A stretch of 63,939 bases of DNA. It comes from an uncultured Roseburia sp. (GTDB lineage: Bacteria > Bacillota > Clostridia > Lachnospirales > Lachnospiraceae). This document shows, one piece after another, positions 44,034 through 52,262 of the stretch. The notes below the pieces were generated by a model. It saw only the letters and a list, made by a program, of their open reading frames with translations, was not told the DNA's origin and searched no databases. Positions within the stretch are counted from its first letter, which is position 1; each line of letters begins with the position of its first letter. Both the position numbers and the translations under genes were made by a program. The DNA lies in assembly GCA_947644305.1 (NCBI GenBank), contig CANRYS010000019.1:1-63939 (forward strand), written 5' to 3'.

Positions 44034-45305
44034 ATGGATATTTTTGAAAAACGAGAGGAAGATAATAGGCTTCAAAATATTTTGATGCAATCATATCAAG
44101 AGGTGGATTTTTATTCAACCCATAATTTTTTAAGTGAAAAACAAATGAATTCTTTGCAATTATCAGATTTTCCGCTACAGGATAGACAAACGATCCAACA
44201 GCAGCATGGGCGTTTTTTGAATGGCCGTTATCAGCGGTATCCTGATATTGAGAGTCTGCTGGTTCAACATAGTTTTGGAGTGTCAGGTATCCCTTTAGAG
44301 GTTTACTGGGACAGACGGGATGTTTCTCGTGCCCAGGAGGCTTTGTGGGCATTTCGGGAGGAATTCGCAGGTGTTACTTCAGATGACAAATGCTGTGTGT
44401 TCTGCACCGCAGAATACGCAGGAAATAAAATTATGGATTATATGCCAAAGCGTTTCAGCTGGGATAAGAAAATTTTATCAATTTCTATACGGGGACTGTC
44501 ATTGAAACACTTAAAAAGATGTTTAGATGATATTTCTGCTTTTGATCCTGTATGGATGTGTCTTTCTCCTAGTACAGCCCTGATGTTAGCGGAGGCGATG
44601 GAGTCATTTGGAAGATTATTTTTGCCTAGTCTGCGTTATATTGAGTTGAGTGGGGAGATGTTAGATGAGCAGACGGAATCTGTGATACGGAATGCTTTTC
44701 ATGTACAGATTGCCAATGTATATGCGACAAAGGAAGCAGGACCAGTTGCAGTTTCATGTGAACATGGAAATATTCATATTTTCCCTGGAAACACGGTGGT
44801 AGAAGTGATTCGTGATGGAAAGCCGGTTATGGATGAAGAAGGGGATGTATATATCACTTCTCTTCAAAATAATGCAATGCCCATTATTCGGATGAAGACA
44901 GGAGATCGCGGAATATTGCGGAGTACCCATTGTTCTTGTGGGCGTGGGACGCCAGTGCTGTGTTTGACCAGGGGAAGGGATTGTGGATATATCACTACAA
45001 CATCCGGAAGGAAGATTAGTGCTCTCGTATTGAGAAGCATGGCGGAATATGCCAATGAAGAAGTATCACGGTGTTTGTCATATATCCGCTTCAGGCAGAC
45101 AGGCCATGCAGACATGGATGTTATCCTAAGAGTCAAACCAGCATTTGAGGGTTGGGAAGAGGAGATAGCAAGGGTATTTTGCGGGCAGGTCAGTGATTCC
45201 GAACTTGAACAGATGAAATGGAATTTTATATTTGTAAAACCTGAATCAGCAGAAACTGAAATGGAAGATAAGCCGTTTTTTGAAGTATGTGGGGAGGTAG
45301 AATGA
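44034..45305 (+). CDS. Adenylate-forming enzyme, F390 synthetase/phenylacetate-CoA ligase-like
   Basis: 423 residues; ATG 44034 with GGGG at modest distance. It belongs to the ANL-type group near coenzyme F390 synthetase and phenylacetate-CoA ligase: QHSFGVSGIPLEVYWDRRD (phosphate-loop equivalent), YATKEAGPVAVSCEHG (YxxxE motif), MKTGDRGIL (TGD motif), CSCGRGTPVL (CxC zinc-like site). Such enzymes activate a carboxylate as an adenylate. Here it could activate a peptide carboxyl or a small acid for the peptide. Its stop overlaps the start of the radical SAM gene (ATGA), so the two are translationally coupled. Confidence 0.82.
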   Translation: MDIFEKREEDNRLQNILMQSYQEVDFYSTHNFLSEKQMNSLQLSDFPLQDRQTIQQQHGRFLNGRYQRYPDIESLLVQHSFGVSGIPLEVYWDRRDVSRAQEALWAFREEFAGVTSDDKCCVFCTAEYAGNKIMDYMPKRFSWDKKILSISIRGLSLKHLKRCLDDISAFDPVWMCLSPSTALMLAEAMESFGRLFLPSLRYIELSGEMLDEQTESVIRNAFHVQIANVYATKEAGPVAVSCEHGNIHIFPGNTVVEVIRDGKPVMDEEGDVYITSLQNNAMPIIRMKTGDRGILRSTHCSCGRGTPVLCLTRGRDCGYITTTSGRKISALVLRSMAEYANEEVSRCLSYIRFRQTGHADMDVILRVKPAFEGWEEEIARVFCGQVSDSELEQMKWNFIFVKPESAETEMEDKPFFEVCGEVE

Positions 45306-46735
45306 TCATGATAGGCGAAAAACCATTTATACATGCGATGAAAACACCGTTGCGCAATTATATATACGATGTTAATACAAATATGTTCGTAGATGTGGAC
45401 GGAGATACATACCAGTATCTGGAAAAAGTAGAGCGGAGTGATGAGGGGTTGGCCTCTGTTGCTGATAATCGTATCAAGCAGAATCTTGAGATTCTGCTTG
45501 CACAGGGGTTTCTTTCATCTAAGCATCCGAAGAAAATCCGACAGAGTCAAAGTGATTTTATGGAGTACCATTTGAATGAGAATATTGTACAGATGGCATT
45601 ACAGGTAACCCAGCAGTGTAATTTTCGTTGTGCTTATTGTGCATACTGCGCCAGTGATTTTGAATTTCAGAGAGATCATTCATCCAAACGGATGTCAATT
45701 GAAACTGCACTAAAAGCGGTTGATTTTTTTGTTGCCAGATGTGGAAACCAAGAGGATCCGGTTATTGCTTTTTACGGAGGGGAACCGTTATTGGAATTTC
45801 CATTAATCCAACAGGTAGTGCAGTACGCAAGAGAAAAATTATATGGGAAAAATTTAAGGTTTACCATCACCACGAATGCTTCCTTGCTTACTCCGGACAT
45901 TGCATATTTTTTTATGGAAAACGATTTCATGACTACGATAAGCCTGGATGGAACATCGGAAACTCATGACCGGTCCCGAAGGTTTGCCAGTAATGGGAAA
46001 GGAAGTTTTTCCGCAATTCGGCATAACTTAGAAAGTATAAAAAAGCAATATCCTGAATTTAAATTTACTTTTAATATAGTGATTGATCCGAGATATCCCT
46101 GTGATTCTTTACATGAAATGTTCAGCCAGGATGAACTTTTTCGAGATGCGCAGCTTATGTCAACTTTGATTGACGACCATTTTTCAATTGAAAAGACGAT
46201 CCCTGACGAAGCTTTTATTCAGCAGGACAGTCAATATACCTTTAAAAGTTATTTAGCTGTTAGGGGGGTGTATCCCAGAGAGAGTGCTTCTAATATAGCG
46301 TATACGTCTTTGAACGCAAACTTTAGCCGTATTAAGACGAATATGAGGCCGAAAGTATCTTTGGCAGATATATCGGCGCCGGGGGGACCGTGTATTACAG
46401 GTGAGAGACGCCTGCTTGTTAGTGCGGAGGGTAATCTGTATCCTTGTGAGAGAGTCAGTGAGTCATCGCAGGCTATGAATATTGGGAATTTGTGGGATGG
46501 ATTTGATTTTGAGAAAGTGGATAAAATTCTGAATGTTGCCCAGACAACGGCGGAGGACTGCAAAAACTGCTGGGCTTTCCGGCATTGTACACTTTGTGGT
46601 AAGTATAGTGACAACTGCGGGGAATTGTCAGCGGATTTGAGGCGTTCCCAGTGTGATGGCGTACGGGCGCAGGTAGAAGAAACATTTAGGGATTACTTGT
46701 GGATGAAAGAATTTGATGTTTTGGAAGGTATATGA
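45302..46735 (+). CDS. Radical SAM/SPASM peptide maturase, CcpM-like
   Basis: 477 residues; ATG 45302 in the ATGA overlap, with GGGGAGG upstream. The first ~100 residues look like a leader-binding (RRE-like) domain: PLRNYIYDVNTNMFVDVDGD, NLEILLAQGFLSSK. QQCNFRCAYCAYC holds the Cx3Cx2C cluster (C106, C110, C113) with an extra C116. The barrel has VIAFYGGEPLLEFP and FTITTNASLL. The C-terminal SPASM region has CITGERRLLVSAEGNLYPCE and CKNCWAFRHCTLCGKYSDNCG for auxiliary clusters. SPASM maturases make thioether or C-C crosslinks in peptides. The Cys-rich precursor is the obvious substrate. Confidence 0.92.
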   Translation: MIMIGEKPFIHAMKTPLRNYIYDVNTNMFVDVDGDTYQYLEKVERSDEGLASVADNRIKQNLEILLAQGFLSSKHPKKIRQSQSDFMEYHLNENIVQMALQVTQQCNFRCAYCAYCASDFEFQRDHSSKRMSIETALKAVDFFVARCGNQEDPVIAFYGGEPLLEFPLIQQVVQYAREKLYGKNLRFTITTNASLLTPDIAYFFMENDFMTTISLDGTSETHDRSRRFASNGKGSFSAIRHNLESIKKQYPEFKFTFNIVIDPRYPCDSLHEMFSQDELFRDAQLMSTLIDDHFSIEKTIPDEAFIQQDSQYTFKSYLAVRGVYPRESASNIAYTSLNANFSRIKTNMRPKVSLADISAPGGPCITGERRLLVSAEGNLYPCERVSESSQAMNIGNLWDGFDFEKVDKILNVAQTTAEDCKNCWAFRHCTLCGKYSDNCGELSADLRRSQCDGVRAQVEETFRDYLWMKEFDVLEGI

Positions 46736-46752
46736 TTGAGGAGGTTGCAGTT

Positions 46753-47883
46753 ATGCGTATGCTTGTATTTCCATATGGATTTGACTGTGAGCCGATTATT
46801 CGGCATGCTGGTTTGTTGGAACCATGTTATGAAATCGCGGCACTGGTTTCTCCCGGTGGCTGGGGGCTGTCTGCGAAAAATATAGCGGTGGGAAATGATG
46901 GAACTGTATTGCCTGTTTATGAGGATCTTGAGGAAGTGGAAGAAGAATTTGATAGTCTTTTTATTCCTGAGTTTGAGGTTGATGAGGTAGTAGAAAACCG
47001 ATTGATAAATAAGATGATGACACTGATTCCAAATATATCAACGGTAATTTGTGCTGCCTCTCTCACTGCTGAGAATCGGAAAAGGCTTGAGGAATTATGC
47101 TACACTTGCGTTCCATCCTGTAAGTTTATTGATATCTCTGTGAATAAAAAGGTTGAGGAATACGGCCTGACGGTTTCCAGTGAGAAATATCCTTCTGTGA
47201 ATCCGTTGAGTATTCCAGTAGTAGTTATAGCTGGAACATGGGAAAAGACTGACAAATTTGAGATTTCCTTATCATTGCGTGAACGTTTTATGAGAGACGG
47301 TTTTAAAGTGTCCCAGATAGGCTCCCGTCATGAATGTGAGATGCTGGGGTTCCATTCTTTCCCGGGATTTATGTTTCAAAAAGATTTGGATGGAATTGAT
47401 AAAATCATATGTTTGAACCGTTGGCTCATTCAGATCGAAGAGAATGAACAGCCGGATGTAATCTTGATTACCATACCAGGTGCAATGCAGGATTTTAATG
47501 AGAAATTTACAAGGGGATTTGGCCTGCTGCATCATCTGGTATTTCAGGCAGTTATGCCAGATGTGATTTTGATGTGTACGTTTTATTTACGTGAGTCTGA
47601 AAAAGCCTTGGAAGAGTTATCTATGTCCTGTAAGTATAGATTTGGTGCACCGGTAGATATGTTCCATATGTCAAATCTGTTTATCGATTTTCAAGAATCT
47701 GAGGAACGTAATAGAATCGTTACGAACAGTATATATCGGGAAATGGTTTCAGAAACGGTTGCGAAGGATTTTTCAAACAGCTCTGTACCAGTTTTCAACG
47801 GGGTGGACTCCCAGGAGTGTGATCGGATGTATGAAATGTTGATGGAAAAATTAATGCCGAAGGATGTTCGGGCTGTTATATAA
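46753..47883 (+). CDS. Peptide maturation system protein, TIGR04066-like
   Basis: 376 residues. ATG 46753 is preferred (GAGGAGG 8 bases before); an ATG at 46732 overlaps the previous stop. No catalytic motif is evident to me. The N-terminal part (MRMLVFPYGFDCEPIIRHAG) and central LSIPVVVIAGTWEKTDKFE, a P-loop-less nucleotide-fold-like strand, match what I recall of the TIGR04066 family that occurs only with these Cys-rich peptide clusters. Its function is unknown; a scaffold or ligase partner role is possible. Confidence 0.75.
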   Translation: MRMLVFPYGFDCEPIIRHAGLLEPCYEIAALVSPGGWGLSAKNIAVGNDGTVLPVYEDLEEVEEEFDSLFIPEFEVDEVVENRLINKMMTLIPNISTVICAASLTAENRKRLEELCYTCVPSCKFIDISVNKKVEEYGLTVSSEKYPSVNPLSIPVVVIAGTWEKTDKFEISLSLRERFMRDGFKVSQIGSRHECEMLGFHSFPGFMFQKDLDGIDKIICLNRWLIQIEENEQPDVILITIPGAMQDFNEKFTRGFGLLHHLVFQAVMPDVILMCTFYLRESEKALEELSMSCKYRFGAPVDMFHMSNLFIDFQESEERNRIVTNSIYREMVSETVAKDFSNSSVPVFNGVDSQECDRMYEMLMEKLMPKDVRAVI

Positions 47884-47907
47884 AGTTAGTGTTTGGAGGT
47901 GATAAGT

Positions 47908-48192
47908 TTGGAAAGCAGAAACAGGGCAGATGCTACAGTAGAAAAAGTAAGAAAAGAAATAGAGGGTCTCCTGCATGACAGATTTGATGTGTCTGAAGAT
48001 TTTGCATCAAGGGAGAACGATAATTTCTTTGGGCTGCAGGGGTTATTTGGGCCCAGGGAACTGACCTATGTTTCATACATGCTAGAAGCACGGTATGGCA
48101 TACAATTTAATAAAAAAGAATATGATGACCCAAAGTTCTATAGTATATCTGGATTATCTGAAATTGTTGCCCAAATGCTGTCTGAGGATTAA
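47908..48192 (+). CDS. Acyl-carrier-like protein lacking the pantetheine serine
   Basis: 94 residues; TTG 47908 with GGAGGTGAT at 47895 (an in-frame TTG at 47893 overlaps that site). The helix pattern and NDNFFGLQGLFGPRELTYVS...EARYGIQF resemble acyl carrier proteins. Where carriers have DSL before the second helix this protein has GPR, so the serine that takes 4'-phosphopantetheine is missing. This fits the 'acyl carrier-related' (TIGR04069-type) member of CcpM clusters. It probably acts as a protein-binding module rather than a carrier. Last gene of the operon. Confidence 0.72.
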   Translation: MESRNRADATVEKVRKEIEGLLHDRFDVSEDFASRENDNFFGLQGLFGPRELTYVSYMLEARYGIQFNKKEYDDPKFYSISGLSEIVAQMLSED

Positions 48193-48408
48193 GAGGGAAC
48201 TACGAGAAGAGTAAATATTTGCTTTAGTGTCTGAAAATATTTATCTTTTCCCTCCTAAGAAAATTGAAAATAGATACATATTGTGGTATGCTAAATAAGG
48301 AAAAAAGTTTATTCTTAAAATGAATTCAAAAAATGGTGGGGTTAGCGAACAAACTACTTTTACATATCAAGGGAAACCAGCGAGCGAATAAGAAATAGAG
48401 AGGAACAA
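48193..48408. other. Intergenic region after the peptide operon
   Basis: GAGGGAA (about 48193-48199) can pair with TTCCCTC (about 48250-48256), and AAATATTT with AAATATTT inside it, forming an extended two-part stem without a T tract. It probably marks the operon end. A TATTGTGGTATGCT stretch near 48280 may be part of a promoter for the helicase gene, with no clear -35. Confidence 0.4.
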
Positions 48409-51138
48409 ATGAATACGAGATATTATATGATTATTATTAAAGGCGAAATAAAGACGTCTGAAATAATGTCATGTCAATACAATGAAGATACCAACAAATG
48501 GGATGTGAAATTTAATAATGGAAAAACATATTCATATGGATATTTGAATGTGGAAAAGTTAACACATCCAGAAGTTCATAATCCCAACATGTATCGTATT
48601 AGAAGAAAAGGACGCGAGTTTTTCGATATAAAAGCCATATATGAATTTAAAAGTATAAATGATTCTTACTGGCATATCTGTTTTGGTGATGGTAGTGAGA
48701 GAGATTATCGTCAGAGCGAATTAAATATTGTTGAGTCATGCCTTAATCAAAGCCAGTCTGTAAATGTATTTGAATATATAAAGCAGATTGCAGGTTTGAA
48801 TGATATTAAAAATGAAGAAACCGGCGAAAAGTTATTGAAAAAAAGGTTTGAAAAGATCTCTTTTGTAGGTAATGATGTAGCATTAGCAAAGTATTTAAAT
48901 CCGTCTTCATTGCAGGATGGTATAATGAGGAGTGAATATATACCAATTTTTCCGTTTGGATGTAATAACAGTCAATATAAGGCTGTTAAAAGTGCTATGG
49001 AAAATCAGATTAGTGTTATTTTGGGGCCGCCCGGCACAGGCAAGACACAAACTATATTAAATATAATTGCCAATATATTAATGCAGGGAAAAACGGTTCA
49101 GATCGTATCTAACAATAACTCGGCCACCGAAAATGTGTATGAGAAATTATCTTCTCCGAAATACAATTTAGGTCTTGTTGCCGCAACATTAGGTAGTTCG
49201 GAAAACAAGAAAATATTTTTAGAGCATCAGGACATAAATTATCCTGATTTTTCGTCGTGGAAAATGGAAGAAGATCCAAGTGTTGTGCAGAAGAGAATTT
49301 TAGAGCAATCTATTCAGCTAAAAATTGTTTTTGATAAGCAGGAAAGATTGGCGTGTTTAAGACAAGAACTTTCGCAGTTGGTTACAGAACTGGAATATTT
49401 TAATCAATATTTTGAAGAGTCAGTCATTAAAACAGAAAGCATAAAGTTTAAGAAAAATCTATCCTCAAAGTATTGGATGGCATTGTGGCAGGAGTGTCAG
49501 TCGATATCGGAAGAGAAAAAGGCAATCGGATTTTTGTTTAAGACCAAAGCCTTTTTAAAATATGGAATAGCGGATTGGAAATTCTACAAACAAGATATTT
49601 CAAAGATAATTACAATTTTTCAAGCTATGTATTTTCGTGCAAAGCAGGTGGAGTTATGTGCGGAAATTTCAGATATTGAAAAATATTTGAATAGTATGAA
49701 TAAAGATTTGCTTGAGGATTTGTGTAATCAGTCAATGTATGCATTAAAAGATAAGCTGGCGAGAAAGTATGAGGCCAACAACAGTCGTAGGATATTTCAT
49801 GAAGATAACTTATGGAAAGATCCATATGAATTTTTGACAGAATATCCAGTTATTTTAAGTACAACATTTTCGTCAAGAAACAGCTTGAATTCAGATGTGG
49901 TGTACGATTATCTCATCATGGATGAGGCATCGCAAGTAGATATTGCAACCGGTGCGTTGGCACTTTCGTGTGCAAGAAATGCTGTTATTGTAGGGGATAC
50001 GAAGCAGCTTCCAAATGTTGTTACAGATGATATAAAAGCCAAGGCAAAAGCTGTATTTGATAGTTTTAATATAAACGAAGGATATCAGTATACAAATAGC
50101 TTTCTGCAATCCGTTTTGGATGTTATGCCAAATGTAACGCAAACCTTGTTACGGGAACACTATAGATGCCATCCGAAAATAATTAATTTTTGCAACCAGA
50201 AATTTTATCGTGGCGAATTGATTATTATGACAACAGATAAGGGTGAAGCAGATGTTTTGTCTGTGGTTAAAACAGTAGCAGGTGATCATGAGCGTAATCA
50301 TTATAGTCAGCGTCAGATTGATGTAATTAAAAACGAAATTATGCCTAAATATGTTTTTAATCCAGAAGAGACAGGAATTATAGCTCCATACACAAATCAG
50401 GTGGAGGCGTTGGGTAGGGAGATTTGTAATTTTGATGCTGCTACGGTGCATAAGTTTCAAGGCAAGGAAAAAGATAACATTATTATATCTACGGTAGATG
50501 ATGTCATATCAGATTTTGCAGATGATCCATACTTAATCAATGTTGCTGTATCAAGGGCAAAGAAGAAGTTAATGTTGGTTGTAACAGGAAATGAACAGGC
50601 TAAGGAACGTAATATAACAGATTTAATAGATTATATTCAATATAATAATTTTGAGATTGTCGATAGTAAAATTTATTCGATCTTTGATTACCTTTATAAG
50701 CAGTATACCGAGGAAAGAAAGGCATACCTGCAGAAATATAAAAGGGTTTCTACATATGATTCGGAGAATTTAATGTATTCTTTGATAGAGGAGATTATTG
50801 CTGATAATAAGTATTCAAGTTTGGATATTATTTGTCATTTTCCGTTAAATATGTTGATTAAGAATTCGGAACTGTTGAGTGAACAGGAATGTCAGTATGC
50901 AATGAATCCAGCTACGCATTTGGATTTTCTGATATACAACAGAATTGGTAAAAAGCCTGTGTTGGCGATTGAAGTTGATGGATACGAATATCACAAAGAA
51001 AATACCGTGCAGGCTTCACGAGATTTGTTGAAGAATCACATATTGGAGTTGTATGAAATACCGTTATTGAGATTTAAAACAAATGGCAGCGGCGAAAAGG
51101 AAAGAATTGTAGAAGTGCTGGAAAAGTTGGTTGTATAA
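48409..51138 (+). CDS. SF1 helicase-nuclease fusion, candidate defence protein
   Basis: 909 residues; ATG 48409 after AGAGAGGA. An N-terminal ~180 residues (KWDVKFNNGKTYSYGY) is unassigned. The Upf1-like SF1 helicase core has VILGPPGTGKTQTI (Walker A), DYLIMDEASQVDI (motif II), VGDTKQLPNVV, LREHYRCHPKII (motif IV region), TVHKFQGKEKDNII and NVAVSRAKKKLML (motif VI). The C-terminus (about 800-909) resembles the PD-(D/E)xK-like DUF2726/Vsr group: HLDFLIYNR, VLAIEVDGYEYH, ILELYEIPLLRFKTNG. Such helicase-nuclease fusions are common in defence islands; here it lies near McrBC and an AAA/TPR pair. Confidence 0.8.
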   Translation: MNTRYYMIIIKGEIKTSEIMSCQYNEDTNKWDVKFNNGKTYSYGYLNVEKLTHPEVHNPNMYRIRRKGREFFDIKAIYEFKSINDSYWHICFGDGSERDYRQSELNIVESCLNQSQSVNVFEYIKQIAGLNDIKNEETGEKLLKKRFEKISFVGNDVALAKYLNPSSLQDGIMRSEYIPIFPFGCNNSQYKAVKSAMENQISVILGPPGTGKTQTILNIIANILMQGKTVQIVSNNNSATENVYEKLSSPKYNLGLVAATLGSSENKKIFLEHQDINYPDFSSWKMEEDPSVVQKRILEQSIQLKIVFDKQERLACLRQELSQLVTELEYFNQYFEESVIKTESIKFKKNLSSKYWMALWQECQSISEEKKAIGFLFKTKAFLKYGIADWKFYKQDISKIITIFQAMYFRAKQVELCAEISDIEKYLNSMNKDLLEDLCNQSMYALKDKLARKYEANNSRRIFHEDNLWKDPYEFLTEYPVILSTTFSSRNSLNSDVVYDYLIMDEASQVDIATGALALSCARNAVIVGDTKQLPNVVTDDIKAKAKAVFDSFNINEGYQYTNSFLQSVLDVMPNVTQTLLREHYRCHPKIINFCNQKFYRGELIIMTTDKGEADVLSVVKTVAGDHERNHYSQRQIDVIKNEIMPKYVFNPEETGIIAPYTNQVEALGREICNFDAATVHKFQGKEKDNIIISTVDDVISDFADDPYLINVAVSRAKKKLMLVVTGNEQAKERNITDLIDYIQYNNFEIVDSKIYSIFDYLYKQYTEERKAYLQKYKRVSTYDSENLMYSLIEEIIADNKYSSLDIICHFPLNMLIKNSELLSEQECQYAMNPATHLDFLIYNRIGKKPVLAIEVDGYEYHKENTVQASRDLLKNHILELYEIPLLRFKTNGSGEKERIVEVLEKLVV

Positions 51139-51157
51139 GGAGAATAAGGAGGGTCCG

Positions 51158-51748
51158 ATGATAATCTTGATTACAGGGGCGTCTCATACAGGAAAGACGG
51201 CGCTTGCCCAAAAATTACTGGAAAAATATAAGTATCCGTATTTATCTATTGACCACTTAAAGATGGGACTTATTCGAAGCGGAAATACGGAGCTTACTCC
51301 CATGAGTGCCGAGAGTGCACTGACAGCTTATCTATGGCCGATTGTGGCTGAAATCATTAAGACGGCGATTGAGAATAAGCAGAATCTTATTGTGGAAGGA
51401 TGTTATATACCCTTTGACTGGTCAAAAGATTTTGAACCAGAATATTTGGATAATATAAAATATTATTGCCTAGTTATGAGTGATAAGTATATTATGGATC
51501 ATTTTGATGACATTAAAAAGTTTGCATGTGTAATAGAAGATCGAATGGATGATGAAGATTGTACAATAGAAGCAGTGCGCAGGGATAATGCCGAGATATT
51601 GAAACAGTGTCAGAAGTATAAAATTGACTATCTTTTTATTGATGAGGAATATCGGATTGACATAACTGAAGATGAAGTAAATGTTATAAATAAAGGTATT
51701 GAAGAAATGGATAAAATAATGGATAACTGGTTTACAATAGATAAATAG
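51158..51748 (+). CDS. P-loop kinase-like protein
   Basis: 196 residues; ATG 51158 behind AAGGAGG, 19 bases after the helicase gene, so probably co-transcribed. MIILITGASHTGKTALAQKL is Walker A; YPYLSIDHLKMGLIRSG and NLIVEGCYIPFDW fit 2-phosphoglycerate- or zeta-toxin-like small kinases. The last residues (MDNWFTIDK) coincide with what should be the first residues of the next, broken gene, so this frame probably ends inside that gene because of a frameshift. Confidence 0.75.
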   Translation: MIILITGASHTGKTALAQKLLEKYKYPYLSIDHLKMGLIRSGNTELTPMSAESALTAYLWPIVAEIIKTAIENKQNLIVEGCYIPFDWSKDFEPEYLDNIKYYCLVMSDKYIMDHFDDIKKFACVIEDRMDDEDCTIEAVRRDNAEILKQCQKYKIDYLFIDEEYRIDITEDEVNVINKGIEEMDKIMDNWFTIDK

Positions 51749-52212
51749 ACACAAAAACTTACATGATTAGTGAATATCGTCATTGGGAGGAAACGCATTG
51801 TTATTTGTTAAGTGGAGAGGAACGAAGTTTGCTTATTGACACAGGGCTAGGTATTTCGAACATATATGATGAGGTAGTCAAACTAACGGATAAACCTATT
51901 GTGGCAGTTGCAACACACATTCATTGGGATCATATAGGAGGACACAAATATTTTCCAGACTTTTATGCCCATGCTGAGGAATTGGATTGGCTGAATGGGA
52001 AGTTCCCTTTATCCATGAAAACGATTAAAGATATGGTTATTGATCGTTGTGATTTACCAGTTGGATTTGATGTTAATAACTATGAATTATTTCAAGGGGT
52101 GCCGACCAAACTTTTGGCTGACCACGATATAATTGACATTGGCGGGCGGCAAATAGAAGTGTTACATACACCGGGACATGTCGTCTATTGTAAAAATGCT
52201 TTGCAGATTTAA
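51719..52212 (+). pseudogene. MBL-fold metallo-hydrolase, frameshifted and truncated
   Basis: The zinc-site motif THIHWDHIGGH and LHTPGHV are present, and RHWEETHCYLLSG with LLIDTGLG are typical of the family. The natural start appears to be ATG 51719 (MDNWFTIDK). A single missing A near 51744 shifts the frame, after which IDTKTYMISEYRHWEE continues in the frame that can also open at ATG 51763. The protein ends after HTPGHVVYCKNALQI at about 150 residues, whereas homologues run to about 250 or more and read HTPGHSPGH here. Two lesions, so almost surely inactive. Confidence 0.7.
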
Positions 52213-52229
52213 GAAGCATAATATATAAT
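52201..52229 (+). promoter_or_regulatory. Promoter of the AAA/TPR pair
   Basis: TTGCAG (52201-52206), 17-base spacer, TATAAT (52224-52229); GGAGGAG follows before the gene. Confidence 0.55.
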
Positions 52230-52262
52230 AGAGATTGAAAACATTCCAGGAGGAGATATTGA

